A stretch of DNA of 64,000 bases from Pythium myriotylum (GCA_023091665.1 JALJCQ010000025.1:674344-738343), one strand, 5' to 3'; shown: positions 11,301-20,382, counted from the first letter of the stretch. Program-made: numbers and translations. Notes: generated from the sequence alone by a model not told the origin.

Positions 11301-14300
11301 AACGTGAACGAGATGTTTGTGTACGATGCAACGACGAACCAGATTCGCAGTTCACGCAAGTCGAACCTGTGTATCGACGACGCCGGCACGAAGACGGATG
11401 GCTCGTTCCGTGCAATCATGGGTGACTGTGACTCGGAGAGTCGTAGCCAACGCTTCGTGTACGACGCAGCGACACAGATGTTCCGGAACCCGAACACGAA
11501 CCTGTGCCTGGACGACGGCGGCGGGGTCCGTGCTGGCAGCTCGCAGGCGACGACATGGACGTGCGACAACAGCAACCCGAACCAGCACTTCGAGGTCAAG
11601 TTCGTGGACGACTGGCAGGCCGATCAACAGCGCGTGATCGACGCCGTTGCTGGTGGTGCACGCTTCGTGGTTCGAGCTGCTGGGAAGGACAACCTGTGCA
11701 TGGATGATGGCGGCTCGACTCGTGATGGTGGCGCCGTGATGCAGTTGGTGACGTGTGACTTCACGAACCCGAACCAGGTGTGGCGTTGGGACGCTTCGAT
11801 CAAGCGCATTCGCAGCAATGCGAAGAAGGGCTTGTGTATGGACGATGGCGGCGCGACTGCTCGTGGCGTGAAGATGTGGTTGTGGACGTGTGACGCGAAC
11901 AACAAGAACCAGGAGTTCGTGTACGACAAGCAGACGCTGCGCCTTCGCAACCCGAACAAGGCGAACTTGTGTGCGGACGATGGCGGGTCGTGGTCATCGG
12001 GTAGCCAGAAGATGCAGATGTGGCCGTGCGACACGTTCAACACGAACCAGGACTTCGAGTACGTGTTGGTGCCCAAGTTACAAGTGCTGGACACTCCTCC
12101 GGTTCTGCAGACTACTCGTGAGTTCTTGCTGCGTGTGCGTGGCAAGACCAACTTGTGTCTTCATGACGGTGGTGGAACGAACGCTGGCGACACGAAGATC
12201 ATGTTGTGGGCGTGCAACCCGAGCAACGTGAACGAGATGTTTGTGTACGATGCAACGACGAACCAGATTCGCAGTTCACGCAAGTCGAACCTGTGTATCG
12301 ACGACGCCGGCACGAAGACGGATGGCTCGTTCCGTGCAATCATGGGTGACTGTGACTCGGAGAGTCGTAGCCAACGCTTCGTGTACGACGCAGCGACACA
12401 GATGTTCCGGAACCCGAACACGAACCTGTGCCTGGACGACGGCGGCGGGGTCCGTGCTGGCAGCTCGCAGGCGACGACATGGACGTGCGACAACAGCAAC
12501 CCGAACCAGCACTTCGAGGTCAAGTTCGTGGACGACTGGCAGGCCGATCAACAGCGCGTGATCGACGCCGTTGCTGGTGGTGCACGCTTCGTGGTTCGAG
12601 CTGCTGGGAAGGACAACCTGTGCATGGATGATGGCGGCTCGACTCGTGATGGTGGCGCCGTGATGCAGTTGGTGACGTGTGACTTCACGAACCCGAACCA
12701 GGTGTGGCGTTGGGACGCTTCGATCAAGCGCATTCGCAGCAATGCGAAGAAGGGCTTGTGTATGGACGATGGCGGCGCGACTGCTCGTGGCGTGAAGATG
12801 TGGTTGTGGACGTGTGACGCGAACAACAAGAACCAGGAGTTCGTGTACGACAAGCAGACGCTGCGCCTTCGCAACCCGAACAAGGCGAACTTGTGTGCGG
12901 ACGATGGCGGGTCGTGGTCATCGGGTAGCCAGAAGATGCAGATGTGGCCGTGCGACACGTTCAACACGAACCAGGACTTCGAATATGTCCTTGTTGCCCC
13001 AGTCGGCTTTGATGACGTGACCACGTTGACTGCAGCGCCGTCTGCAGGCGGATCTAGAACGACTCCGGTGGTGTCGTCGTCAGCAGTGAGTCCATCTGTA
13101 ACTCCATCTTTTCGTAGTTCACAAGTTACAAGCTCGGAAACATATCAGCCCGATACGGTACCTTCTGTCAACACATCACCTCCAACTAAACAACCACAAC
13201 TCATTCCGCAACTTCAACTAGCGACTCCTTCACCAATCCCAAACCCAAATCCGATTGAAGACATCTTTATCCCAGCGCCTACCAAAGCTGGAGGTCAGGG
13301 TGAGCAGCCTGTGTGGCCGCCTGTGGTGTCGACGGAGACGGAAGCTCCTTTCGCGGAGACGCCGATGCCAGTGCCGACGAACGGTGGAGGTCAGGGTGAG
13401 CAGCCTGTGTGGCCGCCTGTGGTGTCGACGGAGACGGAGGCTCCTTTCGCGGAGACGCCGATGCCAGTGCCGACGAACGGTGGAGGTCAGGGTGAGCAGC
13501 CTGTGTGGCCGCCTGTGGTGTCGACGGAGACGGAGGCTCCTTTCGCGGAGACGCCGATGCCAGTGCCGACGAACGGTGGAGGTCAGGGTGAGCAGCCTGT
13601 GTGGCCGCCTGTGGTGTCGACGGAGACGGAGGCTCCTTTCGCGGAGACGCCGATGCCAGTGCCGACGAACGGTGGAGGTCAGGGTGAGCAGCCTGTGTGG
13701 CCGCCTGTGGTGTCGACGGAGACGGAGGCTCCTTTCGCGGAGACTTCACTTGTTGGTAGCGCGACACCAGCGATGACTCCTGTTGGAGCAAATTCTCTTG
13801 TCGATGAGAACACCTCGAGTTCTTACCCATCGTTAGAGACGACAACACCTGAAACTACGAGTAATGTTTTCGAGAAGATGGGGCAACATCAGGAGGACAT
13901 CCCAGCAGCTAAATCCCCTTCACCGTCCAGACCTTCGGAAACAGACTCGCCGCAGACAAACGGAGGCGGCTCGGCTTTGAGTTCGATCAACACACCCCGA
14001 ACCGAAGACGATTCAGATTGGAACTTACTGGCCCCTTCTCACAAGACCATCGGCTTGGTAAACAAGGACAACTCACCCGAGATTACGTCCGTGGAGATCT
14101 ACGACTACTTGACAGGAGTCAAGGAGCAAGCCATGGACGAGTATCACGTCACGGTCGGGAAGTACGCCCGAACGATGCACTGTGTGACGGTTGGACTGCG
14201 CGAGCTTCAGCACTCGACTTTGTCTGCCGACGAGTACCATACACTCGTGCAGTGGATGTATGTGCACTGTGCGGCCCAGGAATCATTCCCACAGACATCC

Positions 14301-15389
14301 TCTCCGGATTTGATTCCACAAGTTGAGCCGAACCCTAACGTGTCGCCTTCAACCGGTCCATCGTCGACTGGATCGAGTTTTACTGAACCAAATTCCATCA
14401 TTTCTCCTTCTGGAGAAAATTATCCCGCAACCTCGAAAGGATCTACCTCAGGAGAAACCGCCACGAGTAGAGCGCCGCCTCGTGAGAACCCAACGACTTC
14501 ATCTTCGTCGACGGGTTCGACCTCGAGCGAACCGCTTTCGACCTCAGTGCCGTCGGAAGAGAGCCCGGTGAACTCACACTCGACAGGCTCAAGCTCGACC
14601 GAGTCTACCCCCACTGTGTCATCTTCACGCGTGAGCTTAACGACCTCTTCTTCGACAGGTTCAAGATCAACCGAGTCTCGCTCGCCCATGTCTGCATCGG
14701 GAACGTCGTCTGGCTCGAAAGAGAATCCAAGCTCCGAGAATACGACTGAAGAGCCGACTTTCCAGCCGAACGAGTTGCCCTCCGACGATAAATCTGCAGC
14801 ATCTGAGCCAGATTCCATTATTGACCTCTCGGACTGGAACTTGCTCGCTCCGTCGCACGAAACCATCAGTCAGGTGAACGTAGACAACTCGGAGGAAATC
14901 ACGTCAGACGAGATCTACACCTTCCTCTCCGGCATCAAAGCGCGTTCAGAGCAGGAATACCACGAGACCACTACCAAGTTCGACGCGACCATGCGTTGCG
15001 TCACGGCCGGACTCCAAGAGTTCCAGAAGGCTACAGTGAGCATGGTAGAGTATCATGTTCTTGTGAAGTGGATGTACGCCCATTGTGCCGTGGACGGTCC
15101 TTTTTCGACGACGGCGTCTTCTCAGGATGGACAAGTTACCCAAAAGCACATGACCAAGCTCGAGTTCTACTATCAAATCCGCGATCACTTCATGAGCGAG
15201 CGTGCCGAAATGGTGGGCAGCGCCGAGGCCGCACGCCTGCGTTCAAGCATCGCGACGATCCAGCGTGAGAAGCTCCTGGTGTGCATCGAGGAAGCTTCGG
15301 GACGGTTCGGATCATACACAGAGAGCGAGCTGCCGCAGCACTTCCACGAGGCCCTTACGTGGGTCGAGAATGAGTGCATCCACTCGTAA
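5376..15389 (+). CDS. Giant membrane-anchored multi-trefoil lectin-like protein (paralogue 3)
   Basis: About 3,337 aa from ATG 5376 to TAA 15387-15389. A cytoplasmic-type N-terminus (GYGSDLAEGAAFIRR) precedes a hydrophobic anchor at about residues 42-62. There follow about 16 beta-trefoils, each with three subdomains of the pattern C-x-D-D-G-G ... W-x-C-D ... N-Q-x-F: one first, then eight in four 'A' units, then seven in 'B' units. Next is a Ser/Thr/Pro region with five 32-aa repeats (EAPFAETPMPVP). Last come two copies of the DWNLLAPS module separated by a Ser/Thr-rich, probably glycosylated spacer; only the second copy keeps the KLEFYYQI tail seen in paralogue 1. Regular cysteines suggest one disulfide per subdomain and an extracellular location. 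Multivalent glycan binding is inferred from the fold. It is intronless over 10 kb. Confidence 0.85.
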   Translation: MKIRDPHAVGYGSDLAEGAAFIRRASSSTPPPQQKQQHARRRLAALGVALAVGASGALALFAGGAPPRAVLGNDVTLESAFPVPPALQNGREFLLRVRGKNSLCMDDGGGLKRSETKFYPWACNPSNANQMFVYDAATFQIRSARKPGLCVDDAATTASGAAKVQLWDCDKNNNNQKFVYDADTQMFRNPTKSNLCLDDGGSQTPGGSTFTLRTCDVNSGNQHFEIKFRDDWQAEQQRVIDAVAGGAKFQLRSVGKDNLCVDDGGATKDGEFKMVLATCNVNSANQVWWWDSSIKRIRSGRKKGLCMDDGGAWVAGVKMQLWTCDATNKNQEFVFEKALQLFKNPNKANLCMDDGAAWSSNAQKMQMWTCDVYNTNQHFEYVLMPPMQVLDTPSVLQTTREFLLRINGKNNLCLDDGGGQKAGDSMVFGWACNPSSVNQMFVYDAKTNQIRSARKTNLCLDDVGTTTDGAFRMKMGDCDADNRGQRFVYDTATQMFRNPNTNLCLDDGGIVRPGANQATMWTCDNNNPNQHFEIKFRDDWQAEQQRVIDAVAGGAKFQLRSVGKDNLCVDDGGATKDGEFKMVLATCNVNSANQVWWWDSSIKRIRSGRKKGLCMDDGGAWVAGVKMQLWTCDATNKNQEFVFEKALQLFKNPNKANLCMDDGAAWSSNAQKMQMWTCDVYNTNQHFEYVLMPPMQVLDTPSVLQTTREFLLRINGKNNLCLDDGGGQKAGDSMVFGWACNPSSVNQMFVYDAKTNQIRSARKTNLCLDDVGTTTDGAFRMKMGDCDADNRGQRFVYDTATQMFRNPNTNLCLDDGGIVRPGANQATMWTCDNNNPNQHFEIKFRDDWQAEQQRVIDAVAGGAKFQLRSVGKDNLCVDDGGATKDGEFKMVLATCNVNSANQVWWWDSSIKRIRSGRKKGLCMDDGGAWVAGVKMQLWTCDATNKNQEFVFEKALQLFKNPNKANLCMDDGAAWSSNAQKMQMWTCDVYNTNQHFEYVLMPPMQVLDTPSVLQTTREFLLRINGKNNLCLDDGGGQKAGDSMVFGWACNPSSVNQMFVYDAKTNQIRSARKTNLCLDDVGTTTDGAFRMKMGDCDADNRGQRFVYDTATQMFRNPNTNLCLDDGGIVRPGANQATMWTCDNNNPNQHFEIKFRDDWQAEQQRVIDAVAGGAKFQLRSVGKDNLCVDDGGATKDGEFKMVLATCNVNSANQVWWWDSSIKRIRSGRKKGLCMDDGGAWVAGVKMQLWTCDATNKNQEFVFEKALQLFKNPNKANLCMDDGAAWSSNAQKMQMWTCDVYNTNQHFEYVLMPPMQVLDTPSVLQTTREFLLRINGKNNLCLDDGGGQKAGDSMVFGWACNPSSVNQMFVYDAKTNQIRSARKTNLCLDDVGTTTDGAFRMKMGDCDADNRGQRFVYDTATQMFRNPNTNLCLDDGGIVRPGANQATMWTCDNNNPNQHFEIKFRDDWQAEQQRVIDAVAGGAKFQLRSVGKDNLCVDDGGSTRDGGAVMQLVTCDFTNPNQVWRWDASIKRIRSNAKKGLCMDDGGATARGVKMWLWTCDANNKNQEFVYDKQTLRLRNPNKANLCADDGGSWSSGSQKMQMWPCDTFNTNQDFEYVLVPKLQVLDTPPVLQTTREFLLRVRGKTNLCLHDGGGTNAGDTKIMLWACNPSNVNEMFVYDATTNQIRSSRKSNLCIDDAGTKTDGSFRAIMGDCDSESRSQRFVYDAATQMFRNPNTNLCLDDGGGVRAGSSQATTWTCDNSNPNQHFEVKFVDDWQADQQRVIDAVAGGARFVVRAAGKDNLCMDDGGSTRDGGAVMQLVTCDFTNPNQVWRWDASIKRIRSNAKKGLCMDDGGATARGVKMWLWTCDANNKNQEFVYDKQTLRLRNPNKANLCADDGGSWSSGSQKMQMWPCDTFNTNQDFEYVLVPKLQVLDTPPVLQTTREFLLRVRGKTNLCLHDGGGTNAGDTKIMLWACNPSNVNEMFVYDATTNQIRSSRKSNLCIDDAGTKTDGSFRAIMGDCDSESRSQRFVYDAATQMFRNPNTNLCLDDGGGVRAGSSQATTWTCDNSNPNQHFEVKFVDDWQADQQRVIDAVAGGARFVVRAAGKDNLCMDDGGSTRDGGAVMQLVTCDFTNPNQVWRWDASIKRIRSNAKKGLCMDDGGATARGVKMWLWTCDANNKNQEFVYDKQTLRLRNPNKANLCADDGGSWSSGSQKMQMWPCDTFNTNQDFEYVLVPKLQVLDTPPVLQTTREFLLRVRGKTNLCLHDGGGTNAGDTKIMLWACNPSNVNEMFVYDATTNQIRSSRKSNLCIDDAGTKTDGSFRAIMGDCDSESRSQRFVYDAATQMFRNPNTNLCLDDGGGVRAGSSQATTWTCDNSNPNQHFEVKFVDDWQADQQRVIDAVAGGARFVVRAAGKDNLCMDDGGSTRDGGAVMQLVTCDFTNPNQVWRWDASIKRIRSNAKKGLCMDDGGATARGVKMWLWTCDANNKNQEFVYDKQTLRLRNPNKANLCADDGGSWSSGSQKMQMWPCDTFNTNQDFEYVLVAPVGFDDVTTLTAAPSAGGSRTTPVVSSSAVSPSVTPSFRSSQVTSSETYQPDTVPSVNTSPPTKQPQLIPQLQLATPSPIPNPNPIEDIFIPAPTKAGGQGEQPVWPPVVSTETEAPFAETPMPVPTNGGGQGEQPVWPPVVSTETEAPFAETPMPVPTNGGGQGEQPVWPPVVSTETEAPFAETPMPVPTNGGGQGEQPVWPPVVSTETEAPFAETPMPVPTNGGGQGEQPVWPPVVSTETEAPFAETSLVGSATPAMTPVGANSLVDENTSSSYPSLETTTPETTSNVFEKMGQHQEDIPAAKSPSPSRPSETDSPQTNGGGSALSSINTPRTEDDSDWNLLAPSHKTIGLVNKDNSPEITSVEIYDYLTGVKEQAMDEYHVTVGKYARTMHCVTVGLRELQHSTLSADEYHTLVQWMYVHCAAQESFPQTSSPDLIPQVEPNPNVSPSTGPSSTGSSFTEPNSIISPSGENYPATSKGSTSGETATSRAPPRENPTTSSSSTGSTSSEPLSTSVPSEESPVNSHSTGSSSTESTPTVSSSRVSLTTSSSTGSRSTESRSPMSASGTSSGSKENPSSENTTEEPTFQPNELPSDDKSAASEPDSIIDLSDWNLLAPSHETISQVNVDNSEEITSDEIYTFLSGIKARSEQEYHETTTKFDATMRCVTAGLQEFQKATVSMVEYHVLVKWMYAHCAVDGPFSTTASSQDGQVTQKHMTKLEFYYQIRDHFMSERAEMVGSAEAARLRSSIATIQREKLLVCIEEASGRFGSYTESELPQHFHEALTWVENECIHS
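6057..9752 (+). repeat. 924-bp tandem repeat type A, four units
   Basis: Units start at 6057, 6981, 7905 and 8829, each coding 308 aa (two complete trefoils). They look identical at nucleotide level over most of their length, implying recent amplification or gene conversion. Confidence 0.95.
9753..12990 (+). repeat. 924-bp tandem repeat type B, about three and a half units
   Basis: The B-type sequence starts at 9864, 10788, 11712 and 12636 with the same 924-bp period as type A but different sequence. The switch at 9753-9863 is a chimaera: an A-type start joined to B-type sequence. The last unit contains only one trefoil before the Ser/Thr region. Confidence 0.9.
13288..13745 (+). repeat. 96-bp in-frame tandem repeat, five copies
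   Basis: A 32-aa unit (GGGQGEQPVWPPVVSTET...) is repeated five times with near-identical DNA, inside the Ser/Thr/Pro linker of the giant trefoil gene. Confidence 0.93.
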
Positions 15390-15483
15390 GTGTCGTGTCA
15401 TCTGCTCGTGAGCTTAGTGTGAGCAACTGCATATTACTTGCATTCTTTTCAATATCATCTTCTACTCGCAGTGGTTGTGTTGC

Positions 15484-18243
15484 TTAGACTGAGCCTCCTG
15501 GCGGACGCGGATAGTTGGAAGTCTGGCCGGGCTGGTACGCCGCGCCGGGATATTGATAATAGCTGTTGTTCGAGTTGCCGTGATTCTGCTGTGGCGCGTA
15601 CGCTGGCTGCTGCTGCTGCTGCGCGTAGTAGTAGTTACCGAACTGCGGTGTCGAGGATGGGGACGAGGAAAAGATGCTGCTGTAGGACGGCGGAGGCTGG
15701 TTGGGTGGCGCGCTCGTGTTGGTTTGGGCTTGCTGGTACGCCGTGTACGGGTGTTGCGGAGGTGGAGACATGCCCGGTGCCGTCGCTCCGCCTCGGGCCT
15801 GCTGCTGCTGCTGCAGTCGAGCGTAGTCGAACGATGGCGACGGCTGCTGAGGCGGGAACGATGCGTACAGACCAGAGTGAGACTGAACTGGAGCTGATTG
15901 GGATGCCGCCGTCGCCTGGAACTGCTGCGGTACGTTGCCGGCGAGCTGTCGCGCGAAGGCCTCGTCATTGTTCACCGCTCGTAGCGTGTTTGAGTCGTCA
16001 CGGAGCTGCATGTCGCGCATCATCTGTGCCGCGACGGCCGCGTCGTGGGCCTCGCGCTGGCGCACAGCATCGTCGGCCTGCACGTGAAGCTCGAGCTCAC
16101 GTCGCTCGAGGTCTCGTGCAGCACAGTGGTCGTCCACCGTCTGCTGCAGCTGGCCAATGCGCGTGGAGAGCTCTTCGTAGAACTTGGCGCCTTCTTTCAG
16201 ATGCGACTGTAGCTGCTCGTACGTGTCCACAGCGTCGCTCAGCTTTTGGACAAAGGCCTGGCGCTCGAGCATGACGTGATCCGAGGCCTTCTTGGCCTCG
16301 AACTTGGTGTTGGCGTCGGCCAACTCGGCCAGCAGCGCCGTCTCTTCCGCGCAGATCGCGTCCACTTTGGCCACGAAATGGTCTTCGAAGAATTTCTTCT
16401 CGTCCGCGATCGCGTGATCCACGGTTTCGTCGGCGGCGCCGCGCTGGAGGATCGGCATCACGTTGAACTTGTCGTGGGACGCTGCGAAGTCAGCGAGCAC
16501 TTGGGCTTTCTCCTCCATAAGCCCACTAAGCTGCAGCAGCAGCTTGGATACGGCCGTGATCTCGTCGCGACAGCTTGACGTGTCCGACGAGAGCTGTGGT
16601 AGCTGCGCGTCGAGCTGCGACTTGGACTGCGCAAGAAGCTCGAGCAGCGCGTGGTTGGTCTCGATCTTGGTGGCGACTACTTTGTCCGACTCCTTGGCCT
16701 CCTTAACGAGGCGGTAGTACCGGTCAATGTCAAGCCGGAAGCCGTCGTTGAGCGAAGCGGATGCTGGGCGTGACCACCGAGCGCCGTAGTTCTGACGGCA
16801 GACATTGTCCTCGACTTCTTCGGCCGAGAGGCGATTCTCGACGGCGCGCAGCTGCTTCTCGGCGCGCACCGAGGCCTCGTCGTTGGCGCGAAGCTGCTGC
16901 TGCATGGCCACGGCCGCCGCGCCGCCACGATGCTCGCTCTGCACGCGCTCGATGCGCTGCCAACTGCTGCTCGGGATGCCGTTGTCGCTTGTGCGTTCAA
17001 AGGCCTCGATGGCTGCCGGCAGCCCCATGGCGTGGAGCTTGTCCTTGGCGACGTCGTTGGTCGTCGCCACTTTGTCGCGCGCGGCCGCGAGCAGCGCGCC
17101 GACGTCGTCCTTGGCCTGTGCGGCGCGCTGGAGCAGCCCCGCCGGTACGAACTTTTCGAAGAGGTCCTGGCCGCCGGGCAGCTCGGCTGCGAGCTCATCG
17201 GGCGTCGGTGGCAGCGGGCGCACCATGGCGGCCTTGCCAACGGGCGGCAGCTCCGAGGGCTTGGGCACGTTATCGAGGTAGATACTTGCGTTGTCCTTGC
17301 GCGCCGTGGCCAGCGTCTCCTGCACGACGCGCTGCAGCGCCCGTGCCGACTGCGCGAGCGCCGGCGGCAGCTTGTTCTGGGTCGCGACCTTGGCGGCCTC
17401 GGCGCACTCGACGTCGGCGAGCGCGAGGCGCGCGATCTCCTCGCCGTAGCCGGTGCCTCGCGCGAGCGCGGCCTCCTTGGCGGCCTTGGCCTGCCAGAAC
17501 TGCGTCGCGGCCTTCATGCAGTGGACCTGGAACTGGAGGTGCACGCCCCACATGCGGTCGATGACGCCGGCGAGCGCCGAGGATTGGGTCATGTCGTAGG
17601 CGGCCTGGTAGTACTCGAGCGCCTGGTGCACGAGCTTGGCCTTGACGGCGTCTTTCATGCCGTCCTTGATGGCCTTTTCGTAAAAGCACGCTTGCGCCTG
17701 CGCGAGCATGAGCGACGCGAGCAGCGCGAGTCCTTCGGGCGAGGCGTCGGGCGAAGGCCTGGCGCCCGTGAGGCACTTGGGCGCGAGCTCGTCGCGCACG
17801 TAGGCGAAGAATCCCGCGGCGCGCATGAAGTGTCGGCAGGCGGTCTTGAGCCCTTCGGCGTCCGAGCGGTCGCAGGCCACGCCAAGCTGCGAGGCGAGCG
17901 CGCCGGCGTTGAAGGCGACGCCGGCCATCTCGAAGGCGAGCGCGTCGTGACTGAGCTTCTTACGGGGGCAGAACGAGTCGTTCCAGGTGAACTGGACGCC
18001 CAGCGTCGTGCTCTCGCCCAGTCGAGTGGCGAGGCGCTCGAGCTGCGCCAGGTAGGCGAGCAGCACGCGCAGCGAGGTGGGCGAGGCCGAGCGCACGAGG
18101 TCGGCGTCGGCCTTGAGTTGCTGGAACTTGTCGAGAGCAGGATCCGAGTCTGGCGCAACATAGTCCCGCGAGAACCGTTCCGCGAGCGCCCGGCGCACGG
18201 CCGCAGGGGCCGTGTCGCTCACCTTGAAGCCCACGCCGAGCAT
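15484..18243 (-). CDS. ALIX/Bro1-family ESCRT accessory protein
   Basis: 919 aa from ATG 18243-18241 (an upstream non-ATG extension is ignored) to TAA 15486-15484. Residues about 1-370 form a BRO1 domain: an all-helical region with FTWNDSF, FEMAGVAFNAGALAS and a YYQAAYDMT-type segment. Residues about 380-700 are helical/coiled-coil, corresponding to the V domain. The C-terminus (about 730-919) is Gln/Pro/Tyr-rich with PPPSYSS, like ALIX proline-rich tails. Family members bind ESCRT-III Snf7/CHMP4 through BRO1 and act at endosomes in multivesicular-body sorting and membrane scission; fungal PalA/Rim20 act in pH signalling. Converges on the giant trefoil gene with only about 95 bp between stops, so the two 3' UTRs probably overlap. 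Confidence 0.9.
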   Translation of the reverse strand: MLGVGFKVSDTAPAAVRRALAERFSRDYVAPDSDPALDKFQQLKADADLVRSASPTSLRVLLAYLAQLERLATRLGESTTLGVQFTWNDSFCPRKKLSHDALAFEMAGVAFNAGALASQLGVACDRSDAEGLKTACRHFMRAAGFFAYVRDELAPKCLTGARPSPDASPEGLALLASLMLAQAQACFYEKAIKDGMKDAVKAKLVHQALEYYQAAYDMTQSSALAGVIDRMWGVHLQFQVHCMKAATQFWQAKAAKEAALARGTGYGEEIARLALADVECAEAAKVATQNKLPPALAQSARALQRVVQETLATARKDNASIYLDNVPKPSELPPVGKAAMVRPLPPTPDELAAELPGGQDLFEKFVPAGLLQRAAQAKDDVGALLAAARDKVATTNDVAKDKLHAMGLPAAIEAFERTSDNGIPSSSWQRIERVQSEHRGGAAAVAMQQQLRANDEASVRAEKQLRAVENRLSAEEVEDNVCRQNYGARWSRPASASLNDGFRLDIDRYYRLVKEAKESDKVVATKIETNHALLELLAQSKSQLDAQLPQLSSDTSSCRDEITAVSKLLLQLSGLMEEKAQVLADFAASHDKFNVMPILQRGAADETVDHAIADEKKFFEDHFVAKVDAICAEETALLAELADANTKFEAKKASDHVMLERQAFVQKLSDAVDTYEQLQSHLKEGAKFYEELSTRIGQLQQTVDDHCAARDLERRELELHVQADDAVRQREAHDAAVAAQMMRDMQLRDDSNTLRAVNNDEAFARQLAGNVPQQFQATAASQSAPVQSHSGLYASFPPQQPSPSFDYARLQQQQQARGGATAPGMSPPPQHPYTAYQQAQTNTSAPPNQPPPSYSSIFSSSPSSTPQFGNYYYAQQQQQPAYAPQQNHGNSNNSYYQYPGAAYQPGQTSNYPRPPGGSV

Positions 18244-19866
18244 GGTGTTTGGTGGAGTGTTCCGGATCCAGAAGAACAAAAAAAACTAACAAACAAAAAA
18301 CGAGGCTAATTCCGAGCCTAAAACAAGGGTCGTTGGACACATGGTGGGTGGGTGGGGCCGACATTCCGACACGAACCAACACTCCGTTCCGGAGGGGTCG
18401 GAGTACAGTGTACCGCCGTGACGTGGACCACAACAACTCAGGCGTGACGCACGCGACGTCAATGCGGGGCTGGGCTGTCTGCGACGTGTGACGCGTGAAT
18501 GCGAAGAGCTCTGCGCCCCCGACACGCGGGTTCGCGGCTCTCGAGCAGATCCTGCGGGCGTCGTCCGTCGACGGAACGCGGTTTCGATTTCCCGACACCT
18601 GCAGACGAACGCACTGTCGACGACGACGAGTGGGGGCTCGCGCACCTCGCGCATCCGTTCCGCCGCGCTGCGAGGAAGGGTCCTCGAAGCTGACAGCCAG
18701 ACGTGTAAAACCGACTGAAACTGAAGCGCGGCCACCAACTGGTTCAGGAATGCTGCACCGCGCGCTCCTCTTCTCTCTGCTGGCTGCACCGCACGCGAGA
18801 AGAAAAAAACCAACCGGATCCGTCAACGACCCATCGGTGGGGGGCGGTGGCGGTCCTGTCACCCGCAATCGTACTTAGCCGGAGGATCTTGTTGACTCGC
18901 GGTGGGTTGAAGGAAGGGTGTGAATGCGCGAAAGTTGGAAAGGCTCCCGACGAGCCAATGGGCCGCGGCGCGCGCTGCACGTTGCCCGCTTATTATGTCT
19001 CAGAGGTCGCGGCGCCGCGGTGCCACGCAGCCACCCACCGACGCGCGTGACCTGCATGCGTGCTTGTCCCACGGCTTCGCTCTGCAGCGCCGAGCCAGCG
19101 CGGCGCATTCACGACTGAGAACGACAGAGAACGGGACGCCGCGCATTCACGCGCGCGCCGCCGCCTCCAAGCGGCCTCGCTCGGCACCGCCGTCAAACGT
19201 CCGTAGCATTCCTCTGTCCAGGAGAGTCGGCGGTGCCGCGTGGATGTACGGTATGGTACAGTACCACCCGTCGACCCGTGTCGCGCGTGGCGCCGTCGCG
19301 AGCCAGATCACGACGCTCGACGCTCGGCGGTGCGTAAGCCGTTGACTAGAGTAAGCCTCGGAGGAGACAGTTCTGTTGGGGCTTACGCTGTATCCGATAC
19401 GGTACCGGTATGAGCATATCCCCCTCGATCTCGTGCCCGTGGACGGGAGAAAGCCGGCGGTCGCGTGGTGGCGGTGGTGTTGACGGCGCCGTGGGAGGGC
19501 CCTCTCCATCTGCCTGTCGCGTCACAGCGATCCACTGGCGGCGGGCGACCACCCATGCGGTGCCGACGTGCCTCATCCCTTGACTTCGTGCGCATTCAGG
19601 TCACCCACAGCCCCCGAGTCTATCCGGGGTTCTGGTGCTGCCGGACGGAACGCACCGGCGGACCCCTACCCCTCCTGAATGCGCGCTCGCCCGCCTGCGA
19701 GACTTGATCGCGAGTCAACGCCAGCACAGACGGGCCACCCGGCGCCGCCGGCCGGCCGCCCGGCGGGGTCCTCGCGTCGGCTCATTTCAGAACTTGCCTC
19801 GGCCCCACCAAGTCGCCGAGCTCTCTCTCCATCTTCCTCCGTCGCCGTCCATCCGTCTCGCTGCCC
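18244..19866. other. Intergenic region, 1.6 kb
   Basis: Divergent promoter region between the ALIX gene (-) and the Cys/His-repeat gene (+). GC-rich open frames on both strands have random-looking Arg/Ala/Pro composition and no recognisable domain. I see no RNA gene. Confidence 0.55.
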
Positions 19867-20382
19867 ATGGCCTTCCTCGCCGAGCCGTACTACCCGCCGA
19901 CGTTCGGCCGCGCGTTCGAGCCGCTGGCCGCGCCGCCCAAGCTCCCGTCGCTCGAAGGGCTGCTCAAGCGCATCCACGGCGACGACGCGCGCATGCCGTC
20001 GCTGCGCTCGCTGCTGCGCCCCGAGCTGCTGCCGGCGTGGGACGAGTCGAGCCAGTCGGACGCCGCGAGCGACTACATGGACTCGCCCAGCAAGGCAAGT
20101 GTGCCCAAGGCCCGCAGCCGCGCCTCCAAGTACTGCAAGGTCGACGGCTGCGAGCGCGTCTCGCAGCGCAACAACCTCTGCCACAGCCACGGCGGCAAGC
20201 GCCTCTGCAAGGAGCACGGCTGCGCCTCCAAGGACCGCGGCAACGGCTTTTGCATCAAGCACGGCGGCGGCAAGATCTGCTCGATCGGCGGCTGCGACAA
20301 GAAGGCGCGCCGCAAGGGCCTCTGCACGCAGCACTTCCGCGTCTGCGACAGCCTCAGCAGCGACTGCGGCATGTACGCCTAA
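19867..20382 (+). CDS. Small Cys/His 'HGGG' zinc-repeat protein
   Basis: 171 aa, ATG 19867 in CCCATGG context to TAA. The N-terminal about 80 residues are Pro/Leu/Ser-rich. Residues about 88-155 carry three repeats of the form C-x4-C-x8-C-x2-H-G-G (CKVDGCERVSQRNNLCHSHGG, 21 residues, is the first with its neighbours). This repeat type is common in oomycete proteins often labelled 'WRKY19-like', although no WRKY motif is present. Zinc binding and a nuclear regulatory role are inferred from the motif. The next + gene carries five repeats of the same kind, so the pair is likely a tandem duplication. Confidence 0.75.
   Translation: MAFLAEPYYPPTFGRAFEPLAAPPKLPSLEGLLKRIHGDDARMPSLRSLLRPELLPAWDESSQSDAASDYMDSPSKASVPKARSRASKYCKVDGCERVSQRNNLCHSHGGKRLCKEHGCASKDRGNGFCIKHGGGKICSIGGCDKKARRKGLCTQHFRVCDSLSSDCGMYA

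Noticed and set aside
6057..12990. CRISPR-like or satellite repeat
   Set aside because: The repeats are 924 bp, in frame and contiguous; they code protein domains.
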